A stretch of 64,000 bases of DNA from Kribbella aluminosa. GTDB lineage: Bacteria > Actinomycetota > Actinomycetes > Propionibacteriales > Kribbellaceae. Numbering within the stretch: the stretch's first letter is position 1; every line of letters starts with the position of its first letter. Shown here one piece after another: positions 26,992 through 36,211 of the stretch. Under the pieces are notes generated by a model. That model saw nothing but the letters and a program-made list of their open reading frames with translations, did no database searches and was not told the origin of the DNA. Where the stretch lies: contig NZ_JAGINT010000001.1 in NCBI RefSeq assembly GCF_017876295.1, forward strand, positions 1,364,001 to 1,428,000. The letters are read 5' to 3'. Position numbers and translations under genes: made by a program.

Positions 26992-29900
26992 TGCATCAGC
27001 ATCCACAACGCACGATCGACCGGGCCCGCCGGATGCTCGACGAGCGGGTTCAGCCCGCCGTCGAGCGCCGTGCGGCGGCGCTGACCGTCTCGGTACGGCG
27101 CCTGCCCGGCGAACCCGAGCCGTTCGAGCTGGCGACCGCCGGACCGTTCGAGCCGTTCACCGCCGGATCCACCTGGGGTCCGGCGTGGACGACCGCATGG
27201 TTCCACCTGCAGGGCGACGTACCGGCCGGCTGGGACGCCTTGGTGCCGACAACCTACTCGGTCCACAGCGCCGCGGTAGTGGTCGACCTCGGCTTCGACG
27301 GCGGCCCGGGCTTCCAGTCCGAAGGCCTCGTGTACCGCGCGGACGGCAGCATCGTGAAGGGCGTGCACCCGCGCAGCCGGTACGTCCGGCTCGACCCTGG
27401 CACGACGACCGTCGACCTGTACGTCGAGGCCGCCGCGAACCCGGACATCGCCGCGCGGGCGTTCCGGCCGACCGTGCTCGGTGACGGGCTGGACGCCGAC
27501 GGCGAACCGCAGTACCGCTTCCGCCGGGCCGAGCTGGTCGCGCTCGACGACCGGGTCGACGCGCTCGCGGTCGATCTCGACGTACTGATCGGCTGGGCGG
27601 CCGAGCTGGCCGCCGACGACCCGCGCCGGTCGAAGATCCTGCGGGCGCTCGACCGCGCCTGCGACGTGATCGATCCGGACCGGATCCACGACTGCGTCGA
27701 CGCCGCGCGGGCCGAGCTCGCGACGGTGCTCGCGCAGCCGGCCGCGGCGAGTACGCACCGGGTCGCGGCGGTCGGGCACGCGCACATCGACTCGGCCTGG
27801 TTGTGGCCGATGCGGGAGACCGTGCGCAAGTGCACGCGGACGTTCGCGAACGTGCTGGCGCTGATGGACGACTACCCGGAGCTGCGGTTCGCCTGTTCGC
27901 AGGCGCAGCAGTACGCATGGATCGAGGAGCACCAGCCGAAGCTGTTCGCGCGGATCAGCGACGCGGTCGCGGCCGGCCGGTTCGTGCCGGCCGGCGGGAT
28001 GTGGGTCGAGTCCGACACCAACCTGCCGGGCGGCGAGGCGCTCGTCCGGCAGTTCGTGCACGGCAAGCGGTACTTCGCCGAGCGGTTCGGCGTCGAGCCG
28101 CGGGAGGTGTGGCTGCCGGACTCGTTCGGGTACTCCGCCGCGCTGCCGCAGATCGCCGTACTGGCCGGGTTCCGCTGGTTCCTGACCCAGAAGCTGGCGT
28201 GGCATCCGACGAACCCGTTCCCGCATCACACGTTCTGGTGGGAGGGGATCGACGGCACCCGGCTGTTCGCGCACCTGCCGCCGGTCGACACGTACCTGGC
28301 CGAGCTCACTCCGGCCGAGCTGAACCACGCGACGCAGAACTTCCGCGATCACGCCGGTGCGACGACATCGTTGGTCCCGTTCGGGCACGGCGACGGCGGC
28401 GGTGGACCGACTGCGCTGATGATGGAACGGGCTCGCCGGCAGGCCGACCTGGAGGGTGCGCCGCCGATCGAGCACCTGACGCCGACGGCGTTCTTCGAGC
28501 GTGCCGAGGCGGAGTACCCGGACGCGCCGGTGTGGGTCGGCGAGCTCTACATGGAGGCCCACCGCGGTACGTACACGTCGCAGGCTGCGATGAAGCGCGG
28601 CAACCGGCGCAGTGAGCACCTGCTGCGTGAGGCCGAGCTGTGGTGTGCGACGGCGACGATCCGGACCGGGGCGGAGTACCCGTACGACGCCCTGGACCGG
28701 ATCTGGAAGACCGTGCTGCTGCACCAGTTCCACGACGTACTGCCCGGCTCCTCGATCGCCTGGGTGCACCGGGAGGCGCGGGAGGCGTACGAACAGGTCG
28801 GGGCCGAGCTCGAGGAACTGATCACGACCGCGCTTGGGACGCTTGCCGGTGAAGGCGACATCCCGATCCGGTTCAACGCCGTACCGCTGCGGGTCGCCGG
28901 CATCCCGGCGCTGGGCGCCTCGGACGCACCGGAAGCGGCCGGCCAGGCGGTGACCGCGCGGCTGGACGGTAATCGGTGGATTGTCGACAACGGCGTACTG
29001 CGGATCACGATCGCCGCGGACGGGACGATCACGTCGCTCGTCGACACCCGGTACGACCGTGAACTGGTCGCCGAGGGTGCCCGGCTGAATGACCTGGTCC
29101 TGCACCACGACCTGCCGAACGCCTTCGACGCCTGGGACCTGGACTCCTTCTACCGTACGACGGCCTCGCCGCTGCGGACGGTCGACTCGTTGCGCGTCGC
29201 CGAACGTCCCGACGCGGTGCTGGTCGAGGTACGACGTGTGCACGGTGCGTCGACGTACCACCAGACGATCACGATCCCGGCCGGCGTGGACCGGGTGGAG
29301 TTCGCGATCGACGTCGACTGGCACGAACGGGAGAAGTTGCTGAAGGCAATGTTCGGCGTGGACGTCCGGGCCGAGCACGCGACCGCGGAGATCCAGTTCG
29401 GGCACCTGCGGCGGCCGACGCACGACAACACCACCTGGGACGAGGCGAAGTTCGAGGTGTGCGCGCATCGCTGGGTGCACGTCGGCGAGCCCGGCTTCGG
29501 CGTAGCGGTCGCCAACGACTCGACGTACGGGCACGACATCCGGAGGCTGCCGGGGGAGTCCGGCGATCCGCTGGCGGGCCGTGCGGGCACCGGGATCGGG
29601 CTGTCGCTGCTGCGCGCGCCGCGCTACCCCGACCCGGAGACCGACCAGGGCCGGCACCACGCCCGCTACACGCTGGTGTCCGGCGCCGGAATCGACGACG
29701 CGGTCGAGGCCGGTCTGCGGCTGAACCTTCCGGTCCGGGAGATTCGCGGTACGTCGGCACCGGCGCCGCTCGTCGCGGTCGACGGCGACGGGGTGGTGAT
29801 CGAGACGGTCAAGCTGGCCGAGGACCGGTCGGGCGACGTGATCGTCCGTCTCTACGAGTCTCTCGGTGCGCGTACGACGGCGCGGCTGAGCTGGGACTTC

Positions 29901-30032
29901 GTTGCCGTGGGCGCCGAAATCGTCGACCTGCTCGAACGGCCCCTCGCGACCGTCGGCGAGCCCCGGTTCGAGCTCCGGCCGTTCCAGATCCTCACCGTAC
30001 GGATCCGGGTCCAGGAGGTGACTGATGACTAA
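26991..30032 (+). CDS. GH38-family alpha-mannosidase
   Basis: The product has 1013 residues. After an N-terminal lead domain, the catalytic (beta/alpha)7 domain starts at HRVAAVGHAHIDSAWLWPMR, with the zinc-binding H-x-D. EVWLPDSFGYSAALPQIAVL holds the nucleophile aspartate. HDVLPGSSIAWVHREAREAY is the helical-domain signature, and GH38 C-terminal beta domains complete the protein. It should hydrolyse alpha-mannosides with retention of configuration and needs Zn2+ (or Co2+ in some bacterial members). There is no signal peptide, so it acts on imported substrates. It is coupled to its neighbours: its ATG overlaps the previous stop, and its own last eight bases overlap the first permease gene. 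Confidence 0.93.
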   Translation: MHQHPQRTIDRARRMLDERVQPAVERRAAALTVSVRRLPGEPEPFELATAGPFEPFTAGSTWGPAWTTAWFHLQGDVPAGWDALVPTTYSVHSAAVVVDLGFDGGPGFQSEGLVYRADGSIVKGVHPRSRYVRLDPGTTTVDLYVEAAANPDIAARAFRPTVLGDGLDADGEPQYRFRRAELVALDDRVDALAVDLDVLIGWAAELAADDPRRSKILRALDRACDVIDPDRIHDCVDAARAELATVLAQPAAASTHRVAAVGHAHIDSAWLWPMRETVRKCTRTFANVLALMDDYPELRFACSQAQQYAWIEEHQPKLFARISDAVAAGRFVPAGGMWVESDTNLPGGEALVRQFVHGKRYFAERFGVEPREVWLPDSFGYSAALPQIAVLAGFRWFLTQKLAWHPTNPFPHHTFWWEGIDGTRLFAHLPPVDTYLAELTPAELNHATQNFRDHAGATTSLVPFGHGDGGGGPTALMMERARRQADLEGAPPIEHLTPTAFFERAEAEYPDAPVWVGELYMEAHRGTYTSQAAMKRGNRRSEHLLREAELWCATATIRTGAEYPYDALDRIWKTVLLHQFHDVLPGSSIAWVHREAREAYEQVGAELEELITTALGTLAGEGDIPIRFNAVPLRVAGIPALGASDAPEAAGQAVTARLDGNRWIVDNGVLRITIAADGTITSLVDTRYDRELVAEGARLNDLVLHHDLPNAFDAWDLDSFYRTTASPLRTVDSLRVAERPDAVLVEVRRVHGASTYHQTITIPAGVDRVEFAIDVDWHEREKLLKAMFGVDVRAEHATAEIQFGHLRRPTHDNTTWDEAKFEVCAHRWVHVGEPGFGVAVANDSTYGHDIRRLPGESGDPLAGRAGTGIGLSLLRAPRYPDPETDQGRHHARYTLVSGAGIDDAVEAGLRLNLPVREIRGTSAPAPLVAVDGDGVVIETVKLAEDRSGDVIVRLYESLGARTTARLSWDFVAVGAEIVDLLERPLATVGEPRFELRPFQILTVRIRVQEVTDD

Positions 30033-30921
30033 ACGACACCGGGACACGATCCTCGGGTACCTGTTCGTCTCGCCCGCGATCATCGGGTTGCTGCTGTTCG
30101 TGGCGTACCCGATGGTGACGTCGCTCTACCACTCGTTCACCCAGTGGAACGGGCTGACCCCGGCCAAGTGGGTCGGGCTGGACAACTACAAGTTCCTGTT
30201 CACCAGCGATCCGACGTTCTGGCCGTCGTTGAAGGTGACCGTGCTGTGGGTGGTTATCTCGGTACCGGCCACGTTGGCCGCCGGGCTCGCGCTCGCGGTC
30301 GTGGTGAACCGGACGATCAAGGGCGTCAAGGTGTTCCGGACGATCTTCTACCTGCCGGTGGTGCTGCCCGCGGTCGCCGTACTGACGTTGTGGAAGTACA
30401 TCTACGACCCGACGTACGGGCTGGCCAACCAGGTGCTGACGTTCCTGCACCTGCCGACCAGTCTGTGGCTGGGCGACGCGCACGTGGCGCTGCCGGCCAT
30501 CCTGATCGTCGGGGTGTGGAGCGTCGGCGGCACGATGATGATCTTCCTGGCCGGCCTGCAGGCGGTGCCGGAGGAGATCCAGGAGGCGGCCAAGGTCGAC
30601 GGCGCGAACGCGTTCCGGCGGTTCACCCGGATCACGCTGCCGATGATCGGGCCGATCATGATGCTCCAGCTGATGCTGGCGCTGAACGGCGCGTTCCAGA
30701 CCTTCAACCAGGTCGCGATCCTGACCAAGGGCGGACCCGGGCACTCGACCAACCTGTTGATGTACAAGATCTACAACGACGGGTTCGCCGACTTCATCAC
30801 CTCACCGCAGCTCGGGTACGCGACCGCCGAGGTGTGGGTGCTGTTCGTGATCGTGATGCTGGTGACCGTCGTGATGCTCCGGCTCACCCGCAGCCGCGTC
30901 TATCAAGGAGAAGGCGCATGA
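30025..30921 (+). CDS. Sugar ABC transporter permease (MalF/UgpA type)
   Basis: The product has 298 residues and six membrane helices. GYLFVSPAIIGLLLFVAYPM is the first helix of CUT1-family permeases. EAAKVDGANAFRRFTRITLP is the EAA loop that contacts the ATPase. NQVAILTKGGPGHSTNLLMY is a conserved late loop. It forms the membrane channel with the next gene's product for an oligosaccharide importer. The ATG lies inside the end of the GH38 gene, and its stop overlaps the second permease start by four bases. No ATPase gene is present in the operon, so a shared MsiK-like ATPase encoded elsewhere is expected. Confidence 0.92.
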   Translation: MTKRHRDTILGYLFVSPAIIGLLLFVAYPMVTSLYHSFTQWNGLTPAKWVGLDNYKFLFTSDPTFWPSLKVTVLWVVISVPATLAAGLALAVVVNRTIKGVKVFRTIFYLPVVLPAVAVLTLWKYIYDPTYGLANQVLTFLHLPTSLWLGDAHVALPAILIVGVWSVGGTMMIFLAGLQAVPEEIQEAAKVDGANAFRRFTRITLPMIGPIMMLQLMLALNGAFQTFNQVAILTKGGPGHSTNLLMYKIYNDGFADFITSPQLGYATAEVWVLFVIVMLVTVVMLRLTRSRVYQGEGA

Positions 30922-31799
30922 CCGCCGAAGCTCTTGTCCTGGCGCGCCCGGCGGCGCTTACGCAGCGGGTGCCGTTCATGGTGTCGCGCGTTGCCTGGTA
31001 CGCGTTGTGCGGGCTGCTCGCGGTCTCGATGCTGCTGCCGCTGGTGTGGATGATCAGCATCGCGCTGAAGGGCAACGGCGACATCAACCAGCTGCCGCCG
31101 ACGTTCCTGCCGCGGGAGTTCCGGGCCGCGAACTTCGTCGACGGCCCGGCGCAGATCGGGTTCTACCGGTTGCTGCTGAACACCGTGATCGTCACCGTAC
31201 TGTCCACGATCGGCGCGGTGGCCAGCTCGATGATCGTCGGGTACGGCATCTCCCGGATCGACTTCCCGGGCCGCCGGTTCTGGTTCGCGCTGATCTCCGG
31301 CAGCATCTTCGTCCCGGGCATCGTCGGGCTGATCCCGCTGCAGCACCTGTACATCAGCCTCGGGCTGATCGACACCTGGGTGCCGCTGATCCTGCCGGCC
31401 TTCTTCGGCAGCCCGATCTTCGTGTTCCTGGCCAGGCAGTACTACCAGTCGATCCCGAAGTACCTGGACGAGTCGGCCACGATCGACGGCGCCGGGCACT
31501 GGATGATCTTCACCCGGATCATGATCCCACTCACCAAGCCGGTCTGGATCACGATCGCGATCATGTCCTTCCAGTTCGCCTGGAACGACTACCTGAGTCC
31601 GTTGGTCTACCTGCAGGACGCGAAGAAGTTCACGCTGCCGCTCGGGATGGCCGCGTTCCTCTCCGACCAGGCCGGCTCTCAGTACAACTACTACATGGCG
31701 ACGAACCTGCTGTTCGTCGTACCGCCGCTGGTGCTGTTCTTCCTCGCCCAGCGCTACTTCATGGAGGGCCTCGGCGCCCTCGGAACCATCGCGAAATGA
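30918..31799 (+). CDS. Sugar ABC transporter permease (MalG/UgpE type)
   Basis: The product has 293 residues starting at ATG 30918, with six helices. ESATIDGAGHWMIFTRIMIP is the EAA motif, and LLAVSMLLPLVWMISIALKG is the first helix with the usual outside loop. It pairs with the preceding permease in a CUT1 carbohydrate importer. The start overlaps the upstream stop (ATGA); the binding-protein gene follows after 11 bases. The C terminus AQRYFMEGLGALGTIAK matches the MalG-family ending (Q-R-x-F-x-x-G-x-x-x-G). Confidence 0.92.
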   Translation: MTAEALVLARPAALTQRVPFMVSRVAWYALCGLLAVSMLLPLVWMISIALKGNGDINQLPPTFLPREFRAANFVDGPAQIGFYRLLLNTVIVTVLSTIGAVASSMIVGYGISRIDFPGRRFWFALISGSIFVPGIVGLIPLQHLYISLGLIDTWVPLILPAFFGSPIFVFLARQYYQSIPKYLDESATIDGAGHWMIFTRIMIPLTKPVWITIAIMSFQFAWNDYLSPLVYLQDAKKFTLPLGMAAFLSDQAGSQYNYYMATNLLFVVPPLVLFFLAQRYFMEGLGALGTIAK

Positions 31800-31810
31800 G
31801 GAGATCGATC

Positions 31811-33094
31811 ATGCCCACACTCAGGGCGACAGCAGTACTCGTCGTCGCCGGGCTGGCCCTCGCCGGGTGCGGCGGCGGTTCCGGCGCCGCGAAGGGCGGC
31901 GGGTCCGTCAGCTACATGACCTGGGAATCCGTTCCCACCAACCAGGCCCTGGACAAGAGCATGGCCAAGCTGCAGGGCGTCACCGTGCAGCGCGAGGAGT
32001 CGCCGAACGCGGACTACGCGCAGAAGCTCGCCTCGCTGATCATGTCCAAGAAGGCGCCGGACTTCTTCTGGTGCTCGAACTCGCAGGAACAGAACCTGGC
32101 CGCGGAAGGCCTGCTGTACGACTGGTCGTCGTACCTGAAGAAGGGCGACGGACTGCAGGAGGACAAGTTCTCGCCCGGCTCGCTCGATTTGTGGCGGAAC
32201 CCCGAGGGCAAGCTGTACGGGATCCCGACGCTCGCGAACACGTACGGGTTCTTCTACAACAAGGCCGACTTCGACAAGGCCAAGCTGAAGGCCCCGGCGA
32301 TCGGCTGGACCTGGGACGAGCTGTACGCCGACATCGCCGCGCTGCGGCGTACCGACGCCAAGTCCACGCCGCTGGTGAACGCGTGGGCGTTGCTGGAGAG
32401 CCCGCAGGGCGTTTCGGCGTACTCGGTCGCGAACGGCGGCGCGCCGATCGTCGAGAAGCCGATCGGGTCCAAGCAGGTCCAGGCCGACGCGACGTTCCGG
32501 ACCGGGGCCGAGCGGATGGCGAAGGCGATCAAGGCCGGCGAGATGACCAACCCGGACTACGACGGCTCGAACGCGGTCGCGAAGTTCGCGAACGGCGGCA
32601 TCCCGCTGATGTTCGGCGGCCAGTGGCTGCACCAGTCGATCACCCAGAACAAGCCGAAGTTCGAGTGGGGCTACGCGCCCTGGCCGGCCGGTACGGCGAA
32701 GTCCGTGCAGCCGATCGAGACCAACGGCGTCTGCTCGCCGGCCACGCTGAAGGACCCGGGCAGCACCTGGAAGGTGATCAGCTACATGGAGGTCACCGGC
32801 TTCAACGAGACGATGAAGGACCAGCCGATCGCCCCGATCGCGTACGAGCCCGGCTCCAAGGGGTACTACGAGTCGCTGCAGGCCGGCGACGCCGCGGCGA
32901 AGACCATCGCCGCGACCGCGACGTACGAGCTCGGGGTGAAGGACAAGTTCGTGACGCAGTTCCTGGACCCGTGGTCGACACCGGCCGGTGATGTCGTCGG
33001 GACCACCTGGAACCCGGCGCTGTCCGGCAAGCAGGACGTGAACGCGGGCATCGACGGAATGGTTGCCGGGATCAACAAGCTGGCGGCCAAGTGA
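31811..33094 (+). CDS. Sugar ABC transporter substrate-binding lipoprotein
   Basis: The product has 427 residues. The N-terminal signal ends in the lipobox LALAGC, giving a lipid-anchored protein outside the membrane. It is followed by a GGGSGAAKGGG linker and a cluster-B (family 1) sugar-binding fold: VSYMTWESVPTNQALDKSM, GKLYGIPTLANTYGFFYNK and GGIPLMFGGQWLHQSI are its strands and hinge. It determines what the importer takes up; from the context this should be manno-oligosaccharides or mixed oligosaccharides. Its stop overlaps the GH130 GTG by four bases, so uptake and phosphorolysis are translationally coupled. Confidence 0.92.
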   Translation: MPTLRATAVLVVAGLALAGCGGGSGAAKGGGSVSYMTWESVPTNQALDKSMAKLQGVTVQREESPNADYAQKLASLIMSKKAPDFFWCSNSQEQNLAAEGLLYDWSSYLKKGDGLQEDKFSPGSLDLWRNPEGKLYGIPTLANTYGFFYNKADFDKAKLKAPAIGWTWDELYADIAALRRTDAKSTPLVNAWALLESPQGVSAYSVANGGAPIVEKPIGSKQVQADATFRTGAERMAKAIKAGEMTNPDYDGSNAVAKFANGGIPLMFGGQWLHQSITQNKPKFEWGYAPWPAGTAKSVQPIETNGVCSPATLKDPGSTWKVISYMEVTGFNETMKDQPIAPIAYEPGSKGYYESLQAGDAAAKTIAATATYELGVKDKFVTQFLDPWSTPAGDVVGTTWNPALSGKQDVNAGIDGMVAGINKLAAK

Positions 33095-34029
33095 GTACGC
33101 CGGCGGTCGACTACCCGTTCGGCCCGTTCGTGCCGCGGCCGGAGAACCCGGTCCTCCGGCCGGGGCGGCACGAGTGGGAATCGGCGAACGTGTACAACCC
33201 GGCGGCGCTGGTGGTGGACGGGCGGATCGCGCTCGTCTACCGGGCGCATGCGGACGACGTCGTGTCGCATCTCGGGCTCGCCTGGTCCGACGACGGGATC
33301 ACCTTCGAGACCGAGCCGGATCCGGTCATGGTGCCGACCGAGGACTACGAGCGGTACGGGTGCGAGGATCCGCGGGTCGTCTTCATTGGCGGCACCTACT
33401 ACCTGACCTACACCGGGTGGGACCGGCAGACGGCGCGGTTGTGCCTGGCGACGTCGACGGACCTGCGGCAGTGGGAGAAGCACGGGCCGATGTTCCCGGG
33501 GATCAACACGTTCGCGGGGATCCGCGAGACGCCGGGGCCGGACTGGAGCAAGGGCGGCGTGATCCTGCCCGAGCCGATCGACGGGCGGTACCTGATGTGG
33601 TTCGGCGAGGGGAACATCCACCTCGCCGAGTCGGACGACCTGCTGCACTGGAAGGCCGATCCGACGCCGGTGCTGCGTCCGGAACCGGGCACGTTCATGG
33701 GCGACCTGGTGGAGACGGGTCCGCAGCCGATCCGTACCCGGACCGGTCATGTGTTGCTGATGCACAACAGCGCGGTCAACCAGCCCGGCGGCGGGGTGTA
33801 CTACGCGTGCGGGCAGGTGCTGATCGATCCGCGGCGGCCGGACACCGTGGTCGCGAAGCTGACCGAGCCTTGGCTGGAGCCCAGTACCTACGAGGACCAG
33901 CACGGGTTGGTGAGCAACGTGACGTTCGTCGAGGGGCTGGTGTTCCATCGCGGGACCTGGTTCGCGTACTACGGCCAGAGCGACACCACGATCGGCGTCG
34001 CCACGTTCACCCCTCCGGAGGAGTCGTGA
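33091..34029 (+). CDS. GH130-family mannoside phosphorylase or beta-mannosidase
   Basis: The product has 312 residues from GTG at 33091. The five-bladed propeller of GH130 is recognised from WESANVYNPAALVVDGRIAL, the family signature YGCEDPRVVFIGGTYYLTYT (with the catalytic aspartate) and WSKGGVILPEPIDGRYLMWF. GH130 enzymes phosphorolyse beta-1,4-mannosides, including Man-GlcNAc of N-glycan cores, or hydrolyse beta-1,2-mannosides. The subfamily cannot be settled by eye. A phosphorylase would yield mannose 1-phosphate without ATP cost. It is cytoplasmic, with no signal peptide, and is coupled to the binding-protein and SGNH genes by GTGA overlaps. Confidence 0.88.
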   Translation: MSTPAVDYPFGPFVPRPENPVLRPGRHEWESANVYNPAALVVDGRIALVYRAHADDVVSHLGLAWSDDGITFETEPDPVMVPTEDYERYGCEDPRVVFIGGTYYLTYTGWDRQTARLCLATSTDLRQWEKHGPMFPGINTFAGIRETPGPDWSKGGVILPEPIDGRYLMWFGEGNIHLAESDDLLHWKADPTPVLRPEPGTFMGDLVETGPQPIRTRTGHVLLMHNSAVNQPGGGVYYACGQVLIDPRRPDTVVAKLTEPWLEPSTYEDQHGLVSNVTFVEGLVFHRGTWFAYYGQSDTTIGVATFTPPEES

Positions 34030-34643
34030 TCGTGCTGGCGGACGGAGCCCGGGTGATGTTCACGGGTGACTCGATCACCGACTGCCATCGGCGGGAGACC
34101 GACAATCCGCTCGGGTACGGGTACCCGCTGCTGGTGGCGGGGCTTTGGGGCCGCCGGCAACCGGATCGGGTACCGGTCTGGACGAACACCGGGATCTCCG
34201 GCGACACACTCGCCGGGCTGGGCGGCCGGTGGCAGTCCGACGTACTCGATGCACGGCCGGACGTGGTGTCGATCCTGATCGGGATCAACGACTGCGGGTA
34301 CCGGTTCTCGTTCGGGCACGACGAGGTGCCGGCGGAGGTGTTCCGCGCCGGGTACCGGCGGTTGCTGGAGCCGCTGGCCGACGTACAACTGGTGCTGATC
34401 GAGCCGTTCCTCCTGCCGGTGAAGGAGGAGCAGTGGGCGTGGCGGCCCGACCTGGACGCCAAGATCCAGGTGGTGCGGGAGCTGGCCCGCGAGTACGACG
34501 CCCACCTGGTCGCCGCCGACGCCATGTTCACAGAACTTGCCGCACGCAACAAGAACCCGGACCACTGGCTCTCCGACGGCGTCCACCCCACCCCCGCCGG
34601 CCACCAAGCCTTGGCCGAAGCCTGGCTGAACCAACTCACCTAA
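34026..34643 (+). CDS. SGNH/GDSL-family hydrolase (probable esterase/deacetylase)
   Basis: The product has 205 residues from GTG at 34026. Block I is MFTGDSITDCHRR (nucleophile serine), block III is IGINDCGYRF (oxyanion asparagine), and block V SDGVHPTPAGH supplies the aspartate and histidine. Many similar small cytoplasmic SGNH proteins sit in glycoside operons and remove acetyl or other acyl groups from imported oligosaccharides. It is the last gene of the operon, overlaps GH130 by four bases and is followed by a hairpin. The acyl substituent it removes is unknown; acylated lipoglycan fragments are one possibility. Confidence 0.85.
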   Translation: MIVLADGARVMFTGDSITDCHRRETDNPLGYGYPLLVAGLWGRRQPDRVPVWTNTGISGDTLAGLGGRWQSDVLDARPDVVSILIGINDCGYRFSFGHDEVPAEVFRAGYRRLLEPLADVQLVLIEPFLLPVKEEQWAWRPDLDAKIQVVRELAREYDAHLVAADAMFTELAARNKNPDHWLSDGVHPTPAGHQALAEAWLNQLT

Positions 34644-34773
34644 CCCACCCCACTCCACCGCCCGCTGCCCACCTGCCGCCCGCGCGTCGGACGCCCACGC
34701 CGGCGAAACCCCTCGACCACCTGACACCGTCCGGCCAACGCCCACACCTACGCCAGGACAGCCTCATTTCGGG

Positions 34774-34843
34774 GGTTAACCAATGCGGTTGTCCCTTTGC
34801 TGCTGGTATGCAGGAGGCGAAGGGACAATCAGCGGGGTTAACC
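34774..34843. terminator. Bidirectional hairpin between the mannoside operon and lacI
   Basis: GGTTAACC arms frame a TTGTCCCTTTGC/GCGAAGGGACAA stem with a loop of about 16 bases (one bulge). It lies between the convergent ends of the operon and the lacI gene. The sequence from 34644 to 34773 is C-rich and shows nothing coding. Confidence 0.7.
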
Positions 34844-34880
34844 GTCTGGACGTCGGCCGCCCAGCGGGGCGGTGGAGGTT

Positions 34881-35889
34881 CTAGTACGTCGGGTTGGCGT
34901 TGACGATCAGGCGGGCGGGGACCTCGAGGCGTTGGGGGGTGCGGGTTGGGTCGGCCAGGCGGTCGAAGAGGAGTTGGGCGCCGGCGCGGCCGACGTCGTA
35001 CGGGTCGCTGTCGATGACCGAGACGCCGAACGCCGCGGCCAGTTCGAACCGGTCGAAGCAGACCGTGTCGATCCGGCGGCTCGCGAACGCCTGCGACTGC
35101 AGCAGCCCGGTGCAGAGCCGGTTGTTGTCGACGAACACGGCGTCCGGGGGCCGCCGACGGCAGCAGGTCGTCGGCGGCGCGGCGGGCGTCGTCCTCGCTG
35201 ACCAGGTTGTTCCGGACGAGGGCGGGATCCACCGCGATACCGGCGGCGCCGAGCGCGGCGACGTACCCGGCCCAGCGTTCCTCGGCACCGCTGCCGCTGC
35301 GCGGGTGCCCGAGGTACGCGATCCGCCGGCGGCCCTTCGCGAGCAGGTGCTCGATCCCCGCGCGGGTGCTGGCCGCGTTCGTGGTGGTGACCGAGTCCAT
35401 CGACTCACCGAGGCCCGGGGGAGGTGAGTCCACGAACACGATCGCCGAACCGAACCGCGCCTCGTTCGCCAGGTATCCGAGGTCGTTCCCGACCGGCGCG
35501 ATGATCAGCCCCGCGACCCGGTGCGCGAAGAACGACCGGATCGCCCGGTGCTCGAGCTCCGGATCGTTCTGCGCGTCGGCGGTCAGCACCAGGTACCCGC
35601 GCTCGGAGGCGACCGAGTGGATGCCTCGCAGCATCGGCGCGAAGAACGGGTTCGTACAGTCGCCGAGCGTGACCCCGATCGACGTCATCGCCTGATTCTT
35701 CCGCCGCAACCCCGCAGCGACGTCGTTCAGCTGCACCCCCAGCCGATCCGCCTCGGCCACGATCCGCTGCCGCGTCGACTCCCGCACCTTCGGATCCCCA
35801 CGCAGCGCCCGCGACACCGTCTTGATGCTGACACCGGTAGTCGCCGCCACATCCTCGAGCCGCGGCCGCCGCGGAACTTCACTCTCCAT
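34881..35889 (-). CDS. LacI-family transcriptional regulator of the mannoside/propeller regulon, apparent +1 frameshift
   Basis: The N-terminal HTH (RLEDVAATTGVSIKTVSRAL, hinge LNDVAAGLRRKNQ) is complete. The sugar-binding core runs in one frame to AADDLLPSAA and continues in another as PDAVFVDNNRLCTGLLQSQA to the end NANPTY. Removing one base from the five-G run at 35146-35150 restores a single frame of about 335 codons. As both halves are well conserved, this is more likely a sequencing error than a pseudogene. The identical palindrome TGTCAACGTTGACA stands 14 bases upstream of its ATG and twice in the divergent propeller promoter at 25.6 kb. It probably represses itself and both propeller transcripts, with an oligosaccharide as inducer. 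Confidence 0.88.
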
Positions 35890-36211
35890 GCCAACAGTGT
35901 AATGTCAACGTTGACATAGCAGCTCCATCCGCGCGGGCAAGGTCCTCCAGCAGCGTACGACGACCAGCCGCCTCCTGAGGCTGTCCGGGGAGTGAGCCTC
36001 GCACGGACGACGAGTATCCCTGGAACCCGCGACGAATGACCTGACGGACCACCGCCCGCCGCGCTCCCGCCGCGGACCGCCGCCCGCCGCGCTCCCGGCG
36101 TCGGCCCGCGCTTGGCACCAGCACCTCTTCCTGGTAGTACGTCCCGCGCACGGTGCCGGAGGCGGCCGAAGGAACTGCCGCCGCGGAGCAGTGTCCTTTG
36201 TGGGGGGTCTG
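35890..36211. other. 322-base intergenic region between the two lacI genes
   Basis: It holds one operator (35903-35916) and a GC-rich duplication: CCGCCCGCCGCGCTCCCG at 36052-36069 and again at 36080-36097, a 28-base period. A 90-codon minus-strand frame across it (35879-36151) is basic and low-complexity and would translate the operator, so I do not call it. Nothing else is recognisable. Confidence 0.6.
35903..35916. promoter_or_regulatory. LacI-type operator, copy 3 (autoregulatory)
   Basis: TGTCAACGTTGACA, identical to the two copies at 25607 and 25627, lies 14 bases upstream of the lacI start codon at 35889. The position suits autorepression. Confidence 0.8.

Noticed and set aside
35879-36151. 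90-codon minus-strand ORF upstream of lacI
   Set aside because: Basic low-complexity product that would read through the operator and into the lacI start; no recognisable domain.
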